Shown: positions 19,142 to 29,070, counted from the stretch's first letter. The stretch is 64,000 nt of DNA from Pseudomonadota bacterium (GCA_039193195.1 JBCCWS010000026.1:18973-82972); one strand, 5' to 3'. The notes: a model not told the origin generated them from the letters alone. Numbers and translations are program-made.

Positions 19142-21015
19142 CCGCGTAGGTCCTCCGGCAGCAGGCCTTGCACCTCTTTCAAGATCTCGCCCAAGCGCAC
19201 CGTGAAGCGTACGGCCGCTGCACCGTCGATCACTCGATGGTCGTAGGACAGGGAAAACGGCAGCATTAAACGGGGCTGGAATGCCTCGCCGTCCCAGACA
19301 GGCGCCATCGCCGAGCGCGACACGCCGAGTATCGCCACTTCCGGAGCATTGATGATGGGCGTAAAGGCCGTGCCGCCGATGCCACCGAGGCTGGAGATCG
19401 TAAAGACTCCACCCTGCATCTGATCGGCCTTCAGCTTGCCCTCGCGGGCGAGGCCCGCGAGCGTGCCGAGCTCCCGTGCGATATCGAACAGATCGCGCTT
19501 GTCGGCATCCTTGATCACGGGCACGACGAGGCCATTAGGCGTGTCCGCCGCAAAGCCGATGTGCGTGTAGCGCTTCATAACCAGGGCATCGCCGTCGAGG
19601 GACGCTTTGAACACCGGGAACTCATCCAGAGTCAGAGCACACGCGCGCACCAGGAAGGCGAGCGGCGTAAGCTTCGCCTCGCGCTGCGCGGCCACCGGCT
19701 TGAGGCGTTTGCGCGTCGCCTCCATGTCCGTGATATCCGCTTCGTCGAACTGCGTGACGTGCGGCAGATTCACCCAGCTGGCGTGCAAGCGCGGGCCCGA
19801 GATCTTCTGGATACGGGTGAGCGGCTCGCGCTCGACCTCGCCGTACCTGGCGAAATCGACCTTGGGCACCTCCGGAAGCGACGCCTCCGTGGCCACCGGG
19901 GTAGCGCCGGTGACGATGGACTTAACGAACCCCTTCACATCATCGGCGGTGATACGCCCTTTTAGGCCGCTGCCTTTAACCAGCCCGAGGTCCACGCCGA
20001 GTTCGCGGGCAAAGCGCCGAACGGATGGGCCTGCGTGGGCGCGGGCGAAAGCGCCCTCATCAACCGGCGGCAACGACGCCGCGCGCTTGGGGGCAGGTGC
20101 TGGCGTCGACGCGGGCGACGGTGCCGCTGGCGATGGCCCGGGCGCGGCGGGTGCGGTGCTTGCTGGCCCCACGGCATCGAGATGGATGATCAAATCGCCC
20201 GGCGAAACACGATCGCCCACCCCCACGTGCAGGGCAGCGACACGGCCTGCAGACGGTGCCGGCACGTCCATCGCGGCCTTGTCTGTCTCTAAGGTGATCA
20301 GGGAAGCCTCTGCTTCCACCTCATCACCGGGCTTGACCAAGACGTCGATGATCTCCACATCGGTGAAATCACCCATGTCGGGTACACGAACTTCCACTCC
20401 GGGCACGACCACCGGCTCGTTGGTGGCAGGTGCCGTCCTAGCGGTGGCCGCCAGCAGGCTGCCCTCGTGCGGCGCTGACGCTGTGCCCGCCCCGTCGGCG
20501 TAGGTGATCACGAGGTCGCCCTGGGACACCTTATCGCCGGTCTTGACGTGCACCTCGCCCACTACGCCTTCTCGCGGCGCGGGTACGTCCATCGCGGCCT
20601 TGTCCGTCTCCAGCGTCATCAGCGCTTGCTCGGCGTCGATCTTGTCGCCGGCACTTACCAACACGTCAATCACATCCACCTGGGCGAAGTCGCCGATGTC
20701 AGGCACGTACACCTCTTCGCCGCTGCCTGAGGCCTGCGCAGGGGACGCAGGCGTGGGCGCGGCGGTAGCTGCCCCCTCTGCGAAGGTGACGACTAGGCTC
20801 CCCTCGGACACCTTGTCGCCGGTTTTCACGTGCACCTCAGCCACCACTCCAGCGTGCGGTGCGGGCACGTCCATCGCCGCCTTGTCTGTCTCGAGCGTGA
20901 GCAGTGGCTGCTCGGCCTCCACGTTGTCGCCGGGGTTTACCAGCACGTCGATTACGTCGACGTCGGTGAAATCACCGATGTCCGGCACGCGGACTTCACG
21001 ATCCTCAGTTGTCAC
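19138..21015 (-). CDS. aceF: Pyruvate dehydrogenase E2, dihydrolipoyl acetyltransferase, with three lipoyl domains
   Basis: A 625-aa core subunit of the pyruvate dehydrogenase complex that transfers acetyl groups to CoA. Three lipoyl domains (about residues 6-80, 106-180 and 208-282) each carry the lipoylation motif ETDKAAMDVPAP and are joined by Ala/Pro-rich linkers. A peripheral-subunit-binding domain follows near 335-378, then the catalytic domain with SYDHRVIDGAAA near the C-terminus. Three lipoyl domains is also the E. coli number. The gene sits 16 nt after aceE and overlaps lpdA by 4 nt. Confidence 0.97.
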   Translation of the reverse strand: MTTEDREVRVPDIGDFTDVDVIDVLVNPGDNVEAEQPLLTLETDKAAMDVPAPHAGVVAEVHVKTGDKVSEGSLVVTFAEGAATAAPTPASPAQASGSGEEVYVPDIGDFAQVDVIDVLVSAGDKIDAEQALMTLETDKAAMDVPAPREGVVGEVHVKTGDKVSQGDLVITYADGAGTASAPHEGSLLAATARTAPATNEPVVVPGVEVRVPDMGDFTDVEIIDVLVKPGDEVEAEASLITLETDKAAMDVPAPSAGRVAALHVGVGDRVSPGDLIIHLDAVGPASTAPAAPGPSPAAPSPASTPAPAPKRAASLPPVDEGAFARAHAGPSVRRFARELGVDLGLVKGSGLKGRITADDVKGFVKSIVTGATPVATEASLPEVPKVDFARYGEVEREPLTRIQKISGPRLHASWVNLPHVTQFDEADITDMEATRKRLKPVAAQREAKLTPLAFLVRACALTLDEFPVFKASLDGDALVMKRYTHIGFAADTPNGLVVPVIKDADKRDLFDIARELGTLAGLAREGKLKADQMQGGVFTISSLGGIGGTAFTPIINAPEVAILGVSRSAMAPVWDGEAFQPRLMLPFSLSYDHRVIDGAAAVRFTVRLGEILKEVQGLLPEDLRG

Positions 21016-21031
21016 GTCAGCCCCCTTGCGT

Positions 21032-23692
21032 TCAGGACAGCCACGGCGCTGGCCGGTTGGGATCGATCTCGAAGCGCTCGATAGCCCGCGAGACGAGCCA
21101 GCGCTGCATGCGCCCTTCGTCAGCCAGGGCCTTCAAGGCGGCGAGAGCGATGTAGCGACGATCGACCTCGAAGAAGTCGCGCAGCTTGGCGCGCCCGTCG
21201 CTGCGACCGAAGCCGTCCGTGCCCAGGCACACGTAGCGCCCTGGCACCCATTCACGGATCTGATCGGCGAAGGACGCCATGTAGTCGGTGGCGGCGATGA
21301 AGGGGCCGCTGCGCTGGTCAAAGCACGCCTCCACGTGACAGCGCTGCGGCGTCGTCTCCGGACGCATACGGTTGTTGCGCGCAACGGCTAGGCCCTCGCG
21401 CCGCAGCTCCGTAAAGCTCGGCACGGACCACACATCCGCAGCCACACCAAACTCACCCAGTAGCTCGGCGGCGGCGATCACCTCGCGCAGGATGGTGCCG
21501 CATCCAAGCAGCTGCACGCGCAGCTCGCCCTGTTGACCTTCCTGCAGCAGGTACATTCCCTTGACAATGTCCGCCTCGGCGCCGGCGGGTATGGCCGGAT
21601 GAACGTAGTTTTCGTTCATGCAGGTGAGGTAGTAGAAGACGTTCTCGTCCTCCTTGATCATCCTCCGCAGACCGTCCTTTACGATCACGGCTAGCTCGTA
21701 GCTGAAGGTAGGATCGTAGGAGACGCAGTTCGGCACGGTGGCCGAGAGCAAGTGGCTATGCCCATCTTGGTGCTGTAGACCTTCGCCTGCGAGCGTGGTG
21801 CGCCCCGCTGTGCAGCCGGCGAGGAAGCCGCGGGACTGCATGTCACCCGCCGCCCAAATGAAATCGCCCACGCGCTGGAAGCCGAACATGGAGTAGAAAA
21901 GGTAGAAGGGGATCATCTGGATGCCGTGGTTGGCGTACGCCGTCGCGGCGGCGATCCACGAGCAGAGCGAGCCCGCCTCGTTGATGCCCTCCTCTAGGAT
22001 CTGGCCCTTCTTGTCCTCGCGGTAGTACATGAGCTGATCCGCATCTTGCGGGCGGTACAGCTGACCGACGCTCGAGTAAATGCCGAACTGGCGGAACATG
22101 CCCTCCATGCCGAAGGTGCGTGCCTCGTCGGGCACGATCGGCAGGATCCGTTGGCCCACCTCCTTGTCCCGCATCAGCTGCGTGAGGATCCGCACCAGGG
22201 TCATGGTGGTGGAGACCTCGCGATCGCCCGAGCCCTTGAGCTGTGCGTCGAAGGGGTCGGGCGCCGGCACTTGCAGCGTCGGCAGGGAGATCGTGCGCTG
22301 AGGCAGGGAACCGCCCAACACCTTGCGCCGCTGCATCAGGTAGCGATGCTCGCGACTGTCCTCGGGCGGACGGCAGAAGGGCAGCTTGTTGATCTCGTCA
22401 TCGGCCACCGGGATATCGAAGCGATCGCGGAAGTGACGCAGTGCGTCTTCGTCGAGCTTCTTCTGCTGGTGAGTGGTGTTCTGCCCCTCACCGGCCGCCC
22501 CCATGCCGAAGCCCTTTACGGTCTTGGCCAAAATCACCGTGGGCGCACCCTGCATGCGCGAAGCCGCCGCGTACGCCGCGTGCACCTTGAGCTGGTCATG
22601 GCCGCCGCGGTTCAAGCGCCAAATGTCCTCATCGGACATATTGGCCACCATCGCCTCGAGCTCGGGGTACTTGCCGAAGAAGTGTTTACGCACGAAGTCG
22701 CCGCCGTTGGCCTTGAAGGCCTGGTACTCGCCGTCGACGGCCTCTTCCATGCGCTGGCGCAGGAGGCCATCGGTATCGCGGGCCAGGAGCGGATCCCAGC
22801 GCGAGCCCCACAGCACCTTTATGACGTTCCACCCGGCACCGCCAAAGCTGGCCTCGAGCTCCTGGATGATCTTGCCGTTGCCGCGCACGGGACCGTCCAG
22901 ACGCTGCAGGTTGCAGTTGATGACGAACACAAGGTTATCCAGGCGTTCGCGCACCGGCAGGGTGATGGCGCCGAGGGATTCGGGCTCGTCCATCTCGCCA
23001 TCGCCTAGGAAGCACCAGATCTTGCGATCGGACGGCGGCACCAAGCCGCGGTCCTGCAGGTAGCGGGTGAACCGAGCCTGGTAGATCGCCTTCATGGGGC
23101 CGAGGCCCATCGACACGGTCGGGAACTGCCAGAAGTCTGGCATCAGGTAGGGGTGCGGGTAGGAGCTCAAGCCCCCGCCACCCACTTCTTGGCGGAACGA
23201 GCGTAGCTGCTCCGCACTCAGGCGCCCTTCGAGGAAGGCGCGGGCGTAGATGCCCGGTGCCGAGTGCCCCTGAATGAAGATCATGTCACCCGGATGGTTC
23301 TCGCTCGGCGCACGCCAGAAATGATTGAAACCCACCTCGTAAAGCACGGCGCTTGAGGCGTAGGTAGCGATGTGGCCGCCCAGCTCGCTGTTGGCGCGGT
23401 TGGCCTGCACTACCGTAGCCATCGCGTTCCAGCGGATGTAGGCGAGGATGCGCTTCTCGACCGCCAGATCCCCGGGATAGGGATCTTGCTGACCAACTGA
23501 AATCGTATTCAGGTAAGCCGTGTTGGGGCTGTAGGGGAGGTATCCGCCTGAGCGCCGCGTGTGATCGATGAGCCGATCAAGCAGGTAATGTGCCCGCTCT
23601 GGCCCATGCACCTTGAGGACGGAGTCGATGGACTCCAGCCACTCCCGTGTTTCCGCTGGATCAAGGTCCTGCGACGTATGGTGTTCCGACAT
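21032..23692 (-). CDS. aceE: Pyruvate dehydrogenase E1, homodimeric type
   Basis: An 886-aa thiamine-diphosphate enzyme that decarboxylates pyruvate and loads the acetyl group onto E2 lipoyl domains. The length matches E. coli AceE (887 aa). The ThDP motif GDGEMDEPES...NCNLQ lies near residues 250-285. Other family blocks include HSAPGIYARAFLEGRL and HQDGHSHLL. It is first in the minus-strand aceE-aceF-lpdA operon. The 185-nt gap to the divergent aminopeptidase gene must hold the promoter; I saw no convincing PdhR-type palindrome there. Confidence 0.97.
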   Translation of the reverse strand: MSEHHTSQDLDPAETREWLESIDSVLKVHGPERAHYLLDRLIDHTRRSGGYLPYSPNTAYLNTISVGQQDPYPGDLAVEKRILAYIRWNAMATVVQANRANSELGGHIATYASSAVLYEVGFNHFWRAPSENHPGDMIFIQGHSAPGIYARAFLEGRLSAEQLRSFRQEVGGGGLSSYPHPYLMPDFWQFPTVSMGLGPMKAIYQARFTRYLQDRGLVPPSDRKIWCFLGDGEMDEPESLGAITLPVRERLDNLVFVINCNLQRLDGPVRGNGKIIQELEASFGGAGWNVIKVLWGSRWDPLLARDTDGLLRQRMEEAVDGEYQAFKANGGDFVRKHFFGKYPELEAMVANMSDEDIWRLNRGGHDQLKVHAAYAAASRMQGAPTVILAKTVKGFGMGAAGEGQNTTHQQKKLDEDALRHFRDRFDIPVADDEINKLPFCRPPEDSREHRYLMQRRKVLGGSLPQRTISLPTLQVPAPDPFDAQLKGSGDREVSTTMTLVRILTQLMRDKEVGQRILPIVPDEARTFGMEGMFRQFGIYSSVGQLYRPQDADQLMYYREDKKGQILEEGINEAGSLCSWIAAATAYANHGIQMIPFYLFYSMFGFQRVGDFIWAAGDMQSRGFLAGCTAGRTTLAGEGLQHQDGHSHLLSATVPNCVSYDPTFSYELAVIVKDGLRRMIKEDENVFYYLTCMNENYVHPAIPAGAEADIVKGMYLLQEGQQGELRVQLLGCGTILREVIAAAELLGEFGVAADVWSVPSFTELRREGLAVARNNRMRPETTPQRCHVEACFDQRSGPFIAATDYMASFADQIREWVPGRYVCLGTDGFGRSDGRAKLRDFFEVDRRYIALAALKALADEGRMQRWLVSRAIERFEIDPNRPAPWLS

Positions 23693-23877
23693 ACGCTCCC
23701 CGCAATATTCGGATACTGAAAGCTAGAGGAACCGACCAACGCTTCCGTTTAGCTTCGGGCCCTTGCGCGGCGTCGCAGGCCGGTGAGCGAGCGCGGTGCA
23801 AGGTCGCCGCGTCGGTGGTTTGAGCATGCCGGTGAAGCGATCGTGGTCGGTCGAATTGCCGCCATCCACCTGCTAGC

Positions 23878-25515
23878 ATGCGCATAACGCGCGGCGCTGT
23901 TCGAAAGCGGCGCCATCATTACTTTTTGCCTCCTAGCGGTCAAGAAATCCTTATCGTGCCCCTGCAGCTCCCCGCATCTCCGCGCATCGAGGCCACACAC
24001 CATCGTTCCCCGCTCTCGGAAGCCGACATCGCGCAATGTGATCACCTCGTCATCGCCCTGCCGAGCAGCACGGCCCAGGGCGACGGCTGGCCCGAATTCC
24101 CACACCAGTCCTTGGTGCGCAGCCTTCTGGAGCGCCTGACGGAGGTGGGCGAGGCGAGGCGCGTGCACGCGGTGTTGCCAAACGCGAACGCCACTGGCCT
24201 TAGCGCAGGTTTCGTGCCAGCGGGCGAGGATGCCTTCGCCAGCCTGACGGCGGCGCGCAAGCTCGTCGCCGACGTCGCCCGTCAACAGGTGGCCAGGGTG
24301 GCGGTCGTCGCACCGGGGTTCTCCGCCCAGGAGCAGGCCCAAGTGCTGAGCGCTATCGTCCGCTCGCTGGCCGCCGCAGCCTTCGAAATGCCGTCGGCGA
24401 AGCAGGCCCCGCGCAGCGACAGCAACCGCGTCCTGCTGGAGCACATTGACACCTTCAGCCCTACCCAAACACTCGATTACCGGCGGGAGCTGGCAGAGGC
24501 CCAGGGCAACGGCCTCGCCCGCTGGCTATCGGCCCTACCCTCTAATGCGCTTACGGTCCAGGGCTACCTCGAGCGGGTGGAGACCCTCGCCGGCGAGCTC
24601 GGTTGGGAACTTGAGGTGTTGCGCACGCAGGAGCTGGAGGCACTCGGGGCGAACGCATACCTGGCAGTCGCCCAAGGCAGTCGGGGCCACAGCCCTTCGG
24701 AGCCCGCCCTGATTCACCTGCGCTACCGACCGCCGGGCGGCAGTGTTCCCAACGCGCCCGCGGAACTGGCGCTGGTCGGCAAGGGCATCTGCTTCGATAC
24801 GGGCGGTGTCAACGTCAAGCCGGCCCAGTACATGCAGACCATGAACGAGGACATGGGCGGCAGCGCCGCAGCCCTCGGCACCCTGTACACAATCACCGAA
24901 CTGGGCTTACCGATCGCCGTCGACGCCTGGCTAGCGCTTGCCGAGAACGCCATCGGCCCCGCGGCGTACAAGCCGCAGGACCTGATCACCGCGGCCAATG
25001 GCACCACGATCGAAGTGGTGCATACGGATGCCGAGGGGCGCATGGTGTTGGCCGATACGCTGCACCTAGCGGCCCGCGAGCAGCCTGCCCTGCTAGTCGA
25101 TCTCGCCACCCTGACGGGCGCTTGCGTCAACGCCCTCACCACCGCTTACAGCGGCGTTTTCGTCAACCGCCCCGAGCTGCAGGACATGCTGGTGGAGGCG
25201 GGGCGCTCCAGCGGTGAGCGAGTCTGGCCATTCCCGCTCAGCGCTGACTTCGATCACGCCCTGGAAAGCGACTTTGCCGACGTCAAGCAATGCACTATCG
25301 ATGGCCGCGGCGACCATATCCTCGCGGCTCGCTTCCTCGGTCGCTTCGTCCCCGACAGCATTCCCTGGGTACACATCGATCTTGCCGCCTCGCGCCATAA
25401 GGGTGGCCTTGGTCACGTCCCTACGGATGTGACAGGCTTCGGCGTCCACCTACTAACGAGCTTGCTAGTCGACCAGATGCTGACAAGTGCCGACGAGGAT
25501 GGGCAGGCCTTCTGA
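23878..25515 (+). CDS. M17-family leucyl aminopeptidase
   Basis: A two-domain metallopeptidase that removes N-terminal residues from peptides in the cytoplasm. The C-terminal catalytic domain has the metal-binding and catalytic segments GKGICFDTGG, NEDMGGSAA and HTDAEGRMVLADTL in the expected order, with Lys, Asp, Glu and Arg in place. The N-terminal domain is divergent, as is usual for M17. The longest start (ATG 23878) gives 545 aa with a basic, atypical first 25 residues. GTG at 23956 (519 aa) is a plausible alternative, and neither has a strong ribosome site. The stop overlaps the pyrC start by 1 nt. Confidence 0.9.
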   Translation: MRITRGAVRKRRHHYFLPPSGQEILIVPLQLPASPRIEATHHRSPLSEADIAQCDHLVIALPSSTAQGDGWPEFPHQSLVRSLLERLTEVGEARRVHAVLPNANATGLSAGFVPAGEDAFASLTAARKLVADVARQQVARVAVVAPGFSAQEQAQVLSAIVRSLAAAAFEMPSAKQAPRSDSNRVLLEHIDTFSPTQTLDYRRELAEAQGNGLARWLSALPSNALTVQGYLERVETLAGELGWELEVLRTQELEALGANAYLAVAQGSRGHSPSEPALIHLRYRPPGGSVPNAPAELALVGKGICFDTGGVNVKPAQYMQTMNEDMGGSAAALGTLYTITELGLPIAVDAWLALAENAIGPAAYKPQDLITAANGTTIEVVHTDAEGRMVLADTLHLAAREQPALLVDLATLTGACVNALTTAYSGVFVNRPELQDMLVEAGRSSGERVWPFPLSADFDHALESDFADVKQCTIDGRGDHILAARFLGRFVPDSIPWVHIDLAASRHKGGLGHVPTDVTGFGVHLLTSLLVDQMLTSADEDGQAF

Positions 25516-26570
25516 TGGAGCTCACGATCACGCGGCCCGACGACATGCACCTACACGTGCGCGACGGAGCCGCCCTGGCAGCCGTGGTGCCGCACAGCGC
25601 CGCGTGCTTCAATCGCGTTGTGGTCATGCCGAACCTCGTGCCACCGGTCACAGACGTGGACGCGGCGGCCGACTATCGCATGCGCGTGCGAGCCGCCGTT
25701 CCGGCCGCGCGCAAGGCCGACTTCGAACCGCTGATGACCTTGTACCTCACCGATCGCACGAGCGTACAAACCGTGCGGGAGGCGAGCACCCACGCGTGGA
25801 TTGCGGGCTTCAAGCTGTACCCTGCCGGCGCCACCACTAACTCCGATTCGGGCGTGTCGCGCATCGAGGCGATAGAACCGGTGCTCGAGGCGATGGAGGA
25901 GCACGGCGTGGCACTGCTGGTCCACGGCGAAGTCACGCACGCCGAGGTGGATGTCTTCGACCGCGAAGCAGCTTTCATCGATCAGGTGCTGAGTGGCGTG
26001 CGCGAGCGCTACCCCCGCCTTCGCATCGTGTTTGAACACATCACGACGGCAGCTGCCGTGGCCTTCGTGCGCAGCTGCGATCGGGCGACCGCGGCCACTA
26101 TTACGCCTCAACACCTGCTGCTCAACCGCAATGCCCTGTTCAGCGGCGGCCTGCGCCCGCACATGTACTGTTTGCCCGTGCTCAAGCGCGAACGCGATCG
26201 CCAAGCGTTGGTGGAGGCAGCGACCAGTGGCGATCCGCGCTTCTTCCTTGGCACCGACAGCGCGCCCCACGCGCGCAGTGCCAAAGAGTCAGCGTGTGGC
26301 TGCGCCGGTATCTACTCGGCCCACGCCGCCATCGAATTCTATGCGGAGGCCTTCGAGGAGGCGGGTGCACTCGAGCGGCTGGAGGGCTTTGCCGCCCACT
26401 TCGGGGCTGACTTCTACGGCCTGCCGCGCAACCGCGAAAGGATCACCTTGCGCCGCGAACCCTGGCAGGTGCCCGCCGCCTACCCCTTCGTGGAAGACGA
26501 GTCTTTGGTGCCCCTCGGCGCGGGCGAGACCCTCTCGTGGCGCTACGTCAGCGACGGCATAAGCGGCTAG
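25515..26570 (+). CDS. pyrC: Dihydroorotase
   Basis: A 351-aa zinc amidohydrolase that closes carbamoyl-aspartate to dihydroorotate in pyrimidine synthesis. It shows the metal-binding MHLHVRDG near residue 12, the carboxylated Lys in GFKLYPAGATTNSDSGV (near residue 100), HGE near 137 and the late GTDSAPH motif. The length is that of the E. coli-type PyrC (348 aa). Its ATG overlaps the aminopeptidase TGA by one base, so the two are likely co-translated, and rnt starts 10 nt downstream. Confidence 0.96.
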   Translation: MELTITRPDDMHLHVRDGAALAAVVPHSAACFNRVVVMPNLVPPVTDVDAAADYRMRVRAAVPAARKADFEPLMTLYLTDRTSVQTVREASTHAWIAGFKLYPAGATTNSDSGVSRIEAIEPVLEAMEEHGVALLVHGEVTHAEVDVFDREAAFIDQVLSGVRERYPRLRIVFEHITTAAAVAFVRSCDRATAATITPQHLLLNRNALFSGGLRPHMYCLPVLKRERDRQALVEAATSGDPRFFLGTDSAPHARSAKESACGCAGIYSAHAAIEFYAEAFEEAGALERLEGFAAHFGADFYGLPRNRERITLRREPWQVPAAYPFVEDESLVPLGAGETLSWRYVSDGISG

Positions 26571-26580
26571 TTCTGAGCGC

Positions 26581-27276
26581 ATGGCTATCCCGTCCGACAC
26601 ACCCCCGACGGAGCCTGAGGCGACGGACGCCCCGGCGACATCCCAGGCGGGGGTGATGGCGAGTCGCTTTCGCGGTTTCCTGCCGGTGGTGGTGGACGTG
26701 GAGACCGGGGGCTTCAACGCTGCCACCGATGCGCTCCTGGAGATCTCGGCGGTCACCCTGCGGCTGGATGAGGATGGGCTGTGCGAGATCGACGATACGC
26801 TCAGCTTTCACGTGCAGCCCTTCCCAGGCGCCAACCTAGAGCCTGCCTCCCTGCAGGTGACCGGCATCGATCCGGACCATCCCCTGCGCCCCGCCCTGCC
26901 CGAGCGCGACGCCCTGACTCGCGTGTTTCGCGAGGTGCGTCGGCTGCTGAAGGAAACGGGATGCCACCGCGCCATCCTGACCGGGCACAACGCGGGATTC
27001 GACCTCGCCTTTCTGAACGCTGCCGTCGCCCGGTGCAACCTCAAGCGCAACCCGTTCCATCCCTTTAGCTGCTTCGATACGGTGACGCTGGCCGGCGTGG
27101 GGGTTGGACAAACCGTCCTCGCCAAGGCGATGGTAGCGGCCGGTCATGGGTGGGACAACGCGCAGGCCCACTCGGCGACCTACGACGCACGCCAAACGGC
27201 GGCGTTGTTCTGCACGATCGTGAACCGCTTCCAGCCGGTCTACCAATCGTTCATGGACGCCGACCACGAGGCGTGA
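26581..27276 (+). CDS. rnt: Ribonuclease T
   Basis: A DEDD-family 3'-5' exoribonuclease that trims tRNA CCA ends and other stable RNA 3' ends. The exonuclease motifs are VVDVETGGF (Exo I), GHNAGFDLAFL (Exo II) and HSATYDARQTA (Exo III). The full frame gives 231 aa. The first 25 residues are Pro/Thr/Asp-rich, and an internal ATG at 26656 after a G-rich stretch would give a protein starting just before RFRGFLPVVVDVE, closer to the E. coli start. It follows pyrC closely. Confidence 0.94.
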   Translation: MAIPSDTPPTEPEATDAPATSQAGVMASRFRGFLPVVVDVETGGFNAATDALLEISAVTLRLDEDGLCEIDDTLSFHVQPFPGANLEPASLQVTGIDPDHPLRPALPERDALTRVFREVRRLLKETGCHRAILTGHNAGFDLAFLNAAVARCNLKRNPFHPFSCFDTVTLAGVGVGQTVLAKAMVAAGHGWDNAQAHSATYDARQTAALFCTIVNRFQPVYQSFMDADHEA

Positions 27277-27302
27277 TCGGCGCCCGACGCCGGCCCACGC
27301 GC

Positions 27303-27620
27303 TTAGGCGCTGGCAGCTTCGCCCAGCACCTGCTTCAGCTCACCGCTCTGGTACATCTCCAACACGATGTCGCAGCCGCCGATCAGCTCGCCGTTCACAT
27401 ACAGCTGCGGGAACGTCGGCCAGTTCGAGTAGACCTTCAGTCCCTCGCGAAGCTCCATATCCTCGAGGATGTTGACGTGCTCGAAGGACGTGCCCAGGGC
27501 GCGCAGGGCCGCGACAGTCTGCGCGGAGAAGCCACACTGGGGAAAGTCTGGCGAACCCTTCATGAAGAGCAGCACGGCATTGCCGTCGAGTTGCTGCTTG
27601 ATTCGTTCGTTGATGTCCAT
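27303..27620 (-). CDS. grxD: Monothiol glutaredoxin, Grx4 type
   Basis: A 105-aa protein with the monothiol CGFS active site (PQCGFSAQ near residue 30) and the TFPQLYVNGELIGGCDI segment that binds glutathione. Such proteins bind a glutathione-ligated 2Fe-2S cluster and deliver it during iron-sulfur protein assembly and iron regulation. The start at 27620 is set by a GAGGAG ribosome site just upstream; the longer open frame above it shows no conserved sequence. It converges with rnt (26-nt gap). Confidence 0.95.
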   Translation of the reverse strand: MDINERIKQQLDGNAVLLFMKGSPDFPQCGFSAQTVAALRALGTSFEHVNILEDMELREGLKVYSNWPTFPQLYVNGELIGGCDIVLEMYQSGELKQVLGEAASA

Positions 27621-27678
27621 GATGTCTCCTCGGAAAAAACGCTGGTTGTGGGCCCTCCGAGGGCCCGTGCAAAAAGGT

Positions 27679-28035
27679 CTAGGCGCCGTCCAGGGCCAGG
27701 CGGTCGACCACACGGGTGACGCCGCTGGTGGCAGCAGCGATCGCCACGGCTCGCTCACGCGCCGCTGGCGTCGCCACGCTGCCGTTTAAGGTCACCACCG
27801 TGCCGCTGGCCGTCGCCCGCACGTTTTGGGCGTCTTGGCCACCGTCTGCGCTCAGCGCATCGTTGACGGCAGCTGCGATCTCCACGGCCTGCTGCGCCTT
27901 GGCATTGGGGTCCACGGCCCCGGTGACGAGTAGGGTGGCACATCCGCTCGTGCCCGCAAGGAGCAAAGCGCCGATGAGCGCCGCACGCAACGCTCGGCAC
28001 CTAGGCACCGGCGCGAGATTCCTAAGAGAGCTCAC
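27679..28035 (-). CDS. BON-domain lipoprotein
   Basis: A 118-aa protein with a lipoprotein signal peptide (lipobox LAGTSGC, modified Cys at residue 32) and a single BON domain in the C-terminal half. It is similar in plan to one domain of DolP/YraP-like envelope proteins, which bind phospholipid and support outer-membrane integrity. The start is GTG. The gene lies upstream of grxD on the same strand with a 58-nt gap. The exact role is unknown; single-BON lipoproteins are diverse. Confidence 0.82.
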   Translation of the reverse strand: MSSLRNLAPVPRCRALRAALIGALLLAGTSGCATLLVTGAVDPNAKAQQAVEIAAAVNDALSADGGQDAQNVRATASGTVVTLNGSVATPAARERAVAIAAATSGVTRVVDRLALDGA

Positions 28036-28181
28036 GACTCACCTAGCGTAGTGCAATTCGGGAAGCTGGTGACTCATGCAGGCACTCCTCACGGGTTGAG
28101 TCTTCAAGATCGGGACGCGAGTATACCAGCGCCTTGCAACACCACCGGCGCAGGCCCCGCCCAAGCACGAGGATTCGCTGC

Positions 28182-29057
28182 ATGATCAAGACAATTTCGC
28201 CCCAGTTGCCGTCACTTCCGCCAGGAATCCCCCCCCAAGTGGCCAGTGCGATCGCCGAGGATCTAGGCCCGGGCGATGTCACCGCGGCCCTGGTGCCCGT
28301 CGACGCCACGGCACGTGCTCGGGTGATCTCCCGGGAGCCGGGGGTGGTGTGCGGCACGCCATGGGTGGATGAGACCTTCGCGGCGGTCTCCGACGGCAAC
28401 ATCCGCGTGCGCTGGCACCTGGGCGATGGCGAGCGTTGCGACACCGACTCGCCCTTGTGCGAGATCGAGGGCCCGGCGCGCGCCCTGCTCACGGCGGAGC
28501 GCACGGCGCTCAACTTCCTGCAGACCCTGTCAGGCACCGCCACCGCCGCACGGCGCTATGTGGATGCCTTGGGCGAGAGTGCCTGCCGCCTGTTGGACAC
28601 GCGCAAGACCCTGCCCGGCCTTCGCCTAGCGCAGAAATACGCGGTGCGGTGCGGTGGCGGCTCCAACCATCGAATTGGCCTGTTCGATGGCGTCTTGATC
28701 AAGGAGAACCATATCGCTGCTGGCGGCGGGATCGGTCCGACCATCGCCGCAGCACGTGTTGAGCGCTCTTCCCTCGCCGTCGAGGTTGAGGTGGAGTCCC
28801 TGGAAGAGCTGGCCGAGGCGTTGGCCGCGGGCGCCGACATCGCCATGCTGGATAACTTCTCGCTGAACGACATGCGCACCGCGGTCGCCCGCGTGCGCGA
28901 GGCTGCGCATCCTCTTCGCCTAGAGGCGTCTGGGGATATCACCCTGGAGAACGTGGCGCAGGTCGCGGCCACCGGCGTGGACTTCATCTCGATCGGCGCT
29001 CTCACCAAACACGTGCGAGCCCTCGACCTCTCGCTGCGCATTTTGCAGGTGAGCTGA
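28182..29057 (+). CDS. nadC: Nicotinate-nucleotide pyrophosphorylase (quinolinate phosphoribosyltransferase)
   Basis: A 291-aa enzyme of de novo NAD synthesis that makes nicotinate mononucleotide from quinolinate and PRPP. Family segments include ERTALNFLQTLSGTAT, DTRKTLPGLR, KYAVRCGGGSNHRIGLFD, IKENHI, EVEVESLEEL and SIGALTKHV. The start at 28182 is preceded by GAGG; an open frame from 28134 adds 16 basic residues with no conservation. The gene is convergent with the large GGDEF/EAL gene. Confidence 0.96.
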   Translation: MIKTISPQLPSLPPGIPPQVASAIAEDLGPGDVTAALVPVDATARARVISREPGVVCGTPWVDETFAAVSDGNIRVRWHLGDGERCDTDSPLCEIEGPARALLTAERTALNFLQTLSGTATAARRYVDALGESACRLLDTRKTLPGLRLAQKYAVRCGGGSNHRIGLFDGVLIKENHIAAGGGIGPTIAAARVERSSLAVEVEVESLEELAEALAAGADIAMLDNFSLNDMRTAVARVREAAHPLRLEASGDITLENVAQVAATGVDFISIGALTKHVRALDLSLRILQVS

Positions 29058-29070
29058 GCTTCGCTTGGCG

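Noticed and set aside
19607..20503. Ser/Thr-rich 298-codon frame opposite aceF
   Set aside because: Antisense shadow of the lipoyl and linker coding sequence; its apparent repeats only mirror the lipoyl domains.
22046..23008. 320-codon plus-strand frame opposite aceE
   Set aside because: Antisense shadow of a strongly conserved enzyme gene, without a ribosome site or recognisable domains.
23693..23877. PdhR-type operator between aceE and the aminopeptidase gene
   Set aside because: No convincing AATTGGT-N3-ACCAATT-like palindrome was found.
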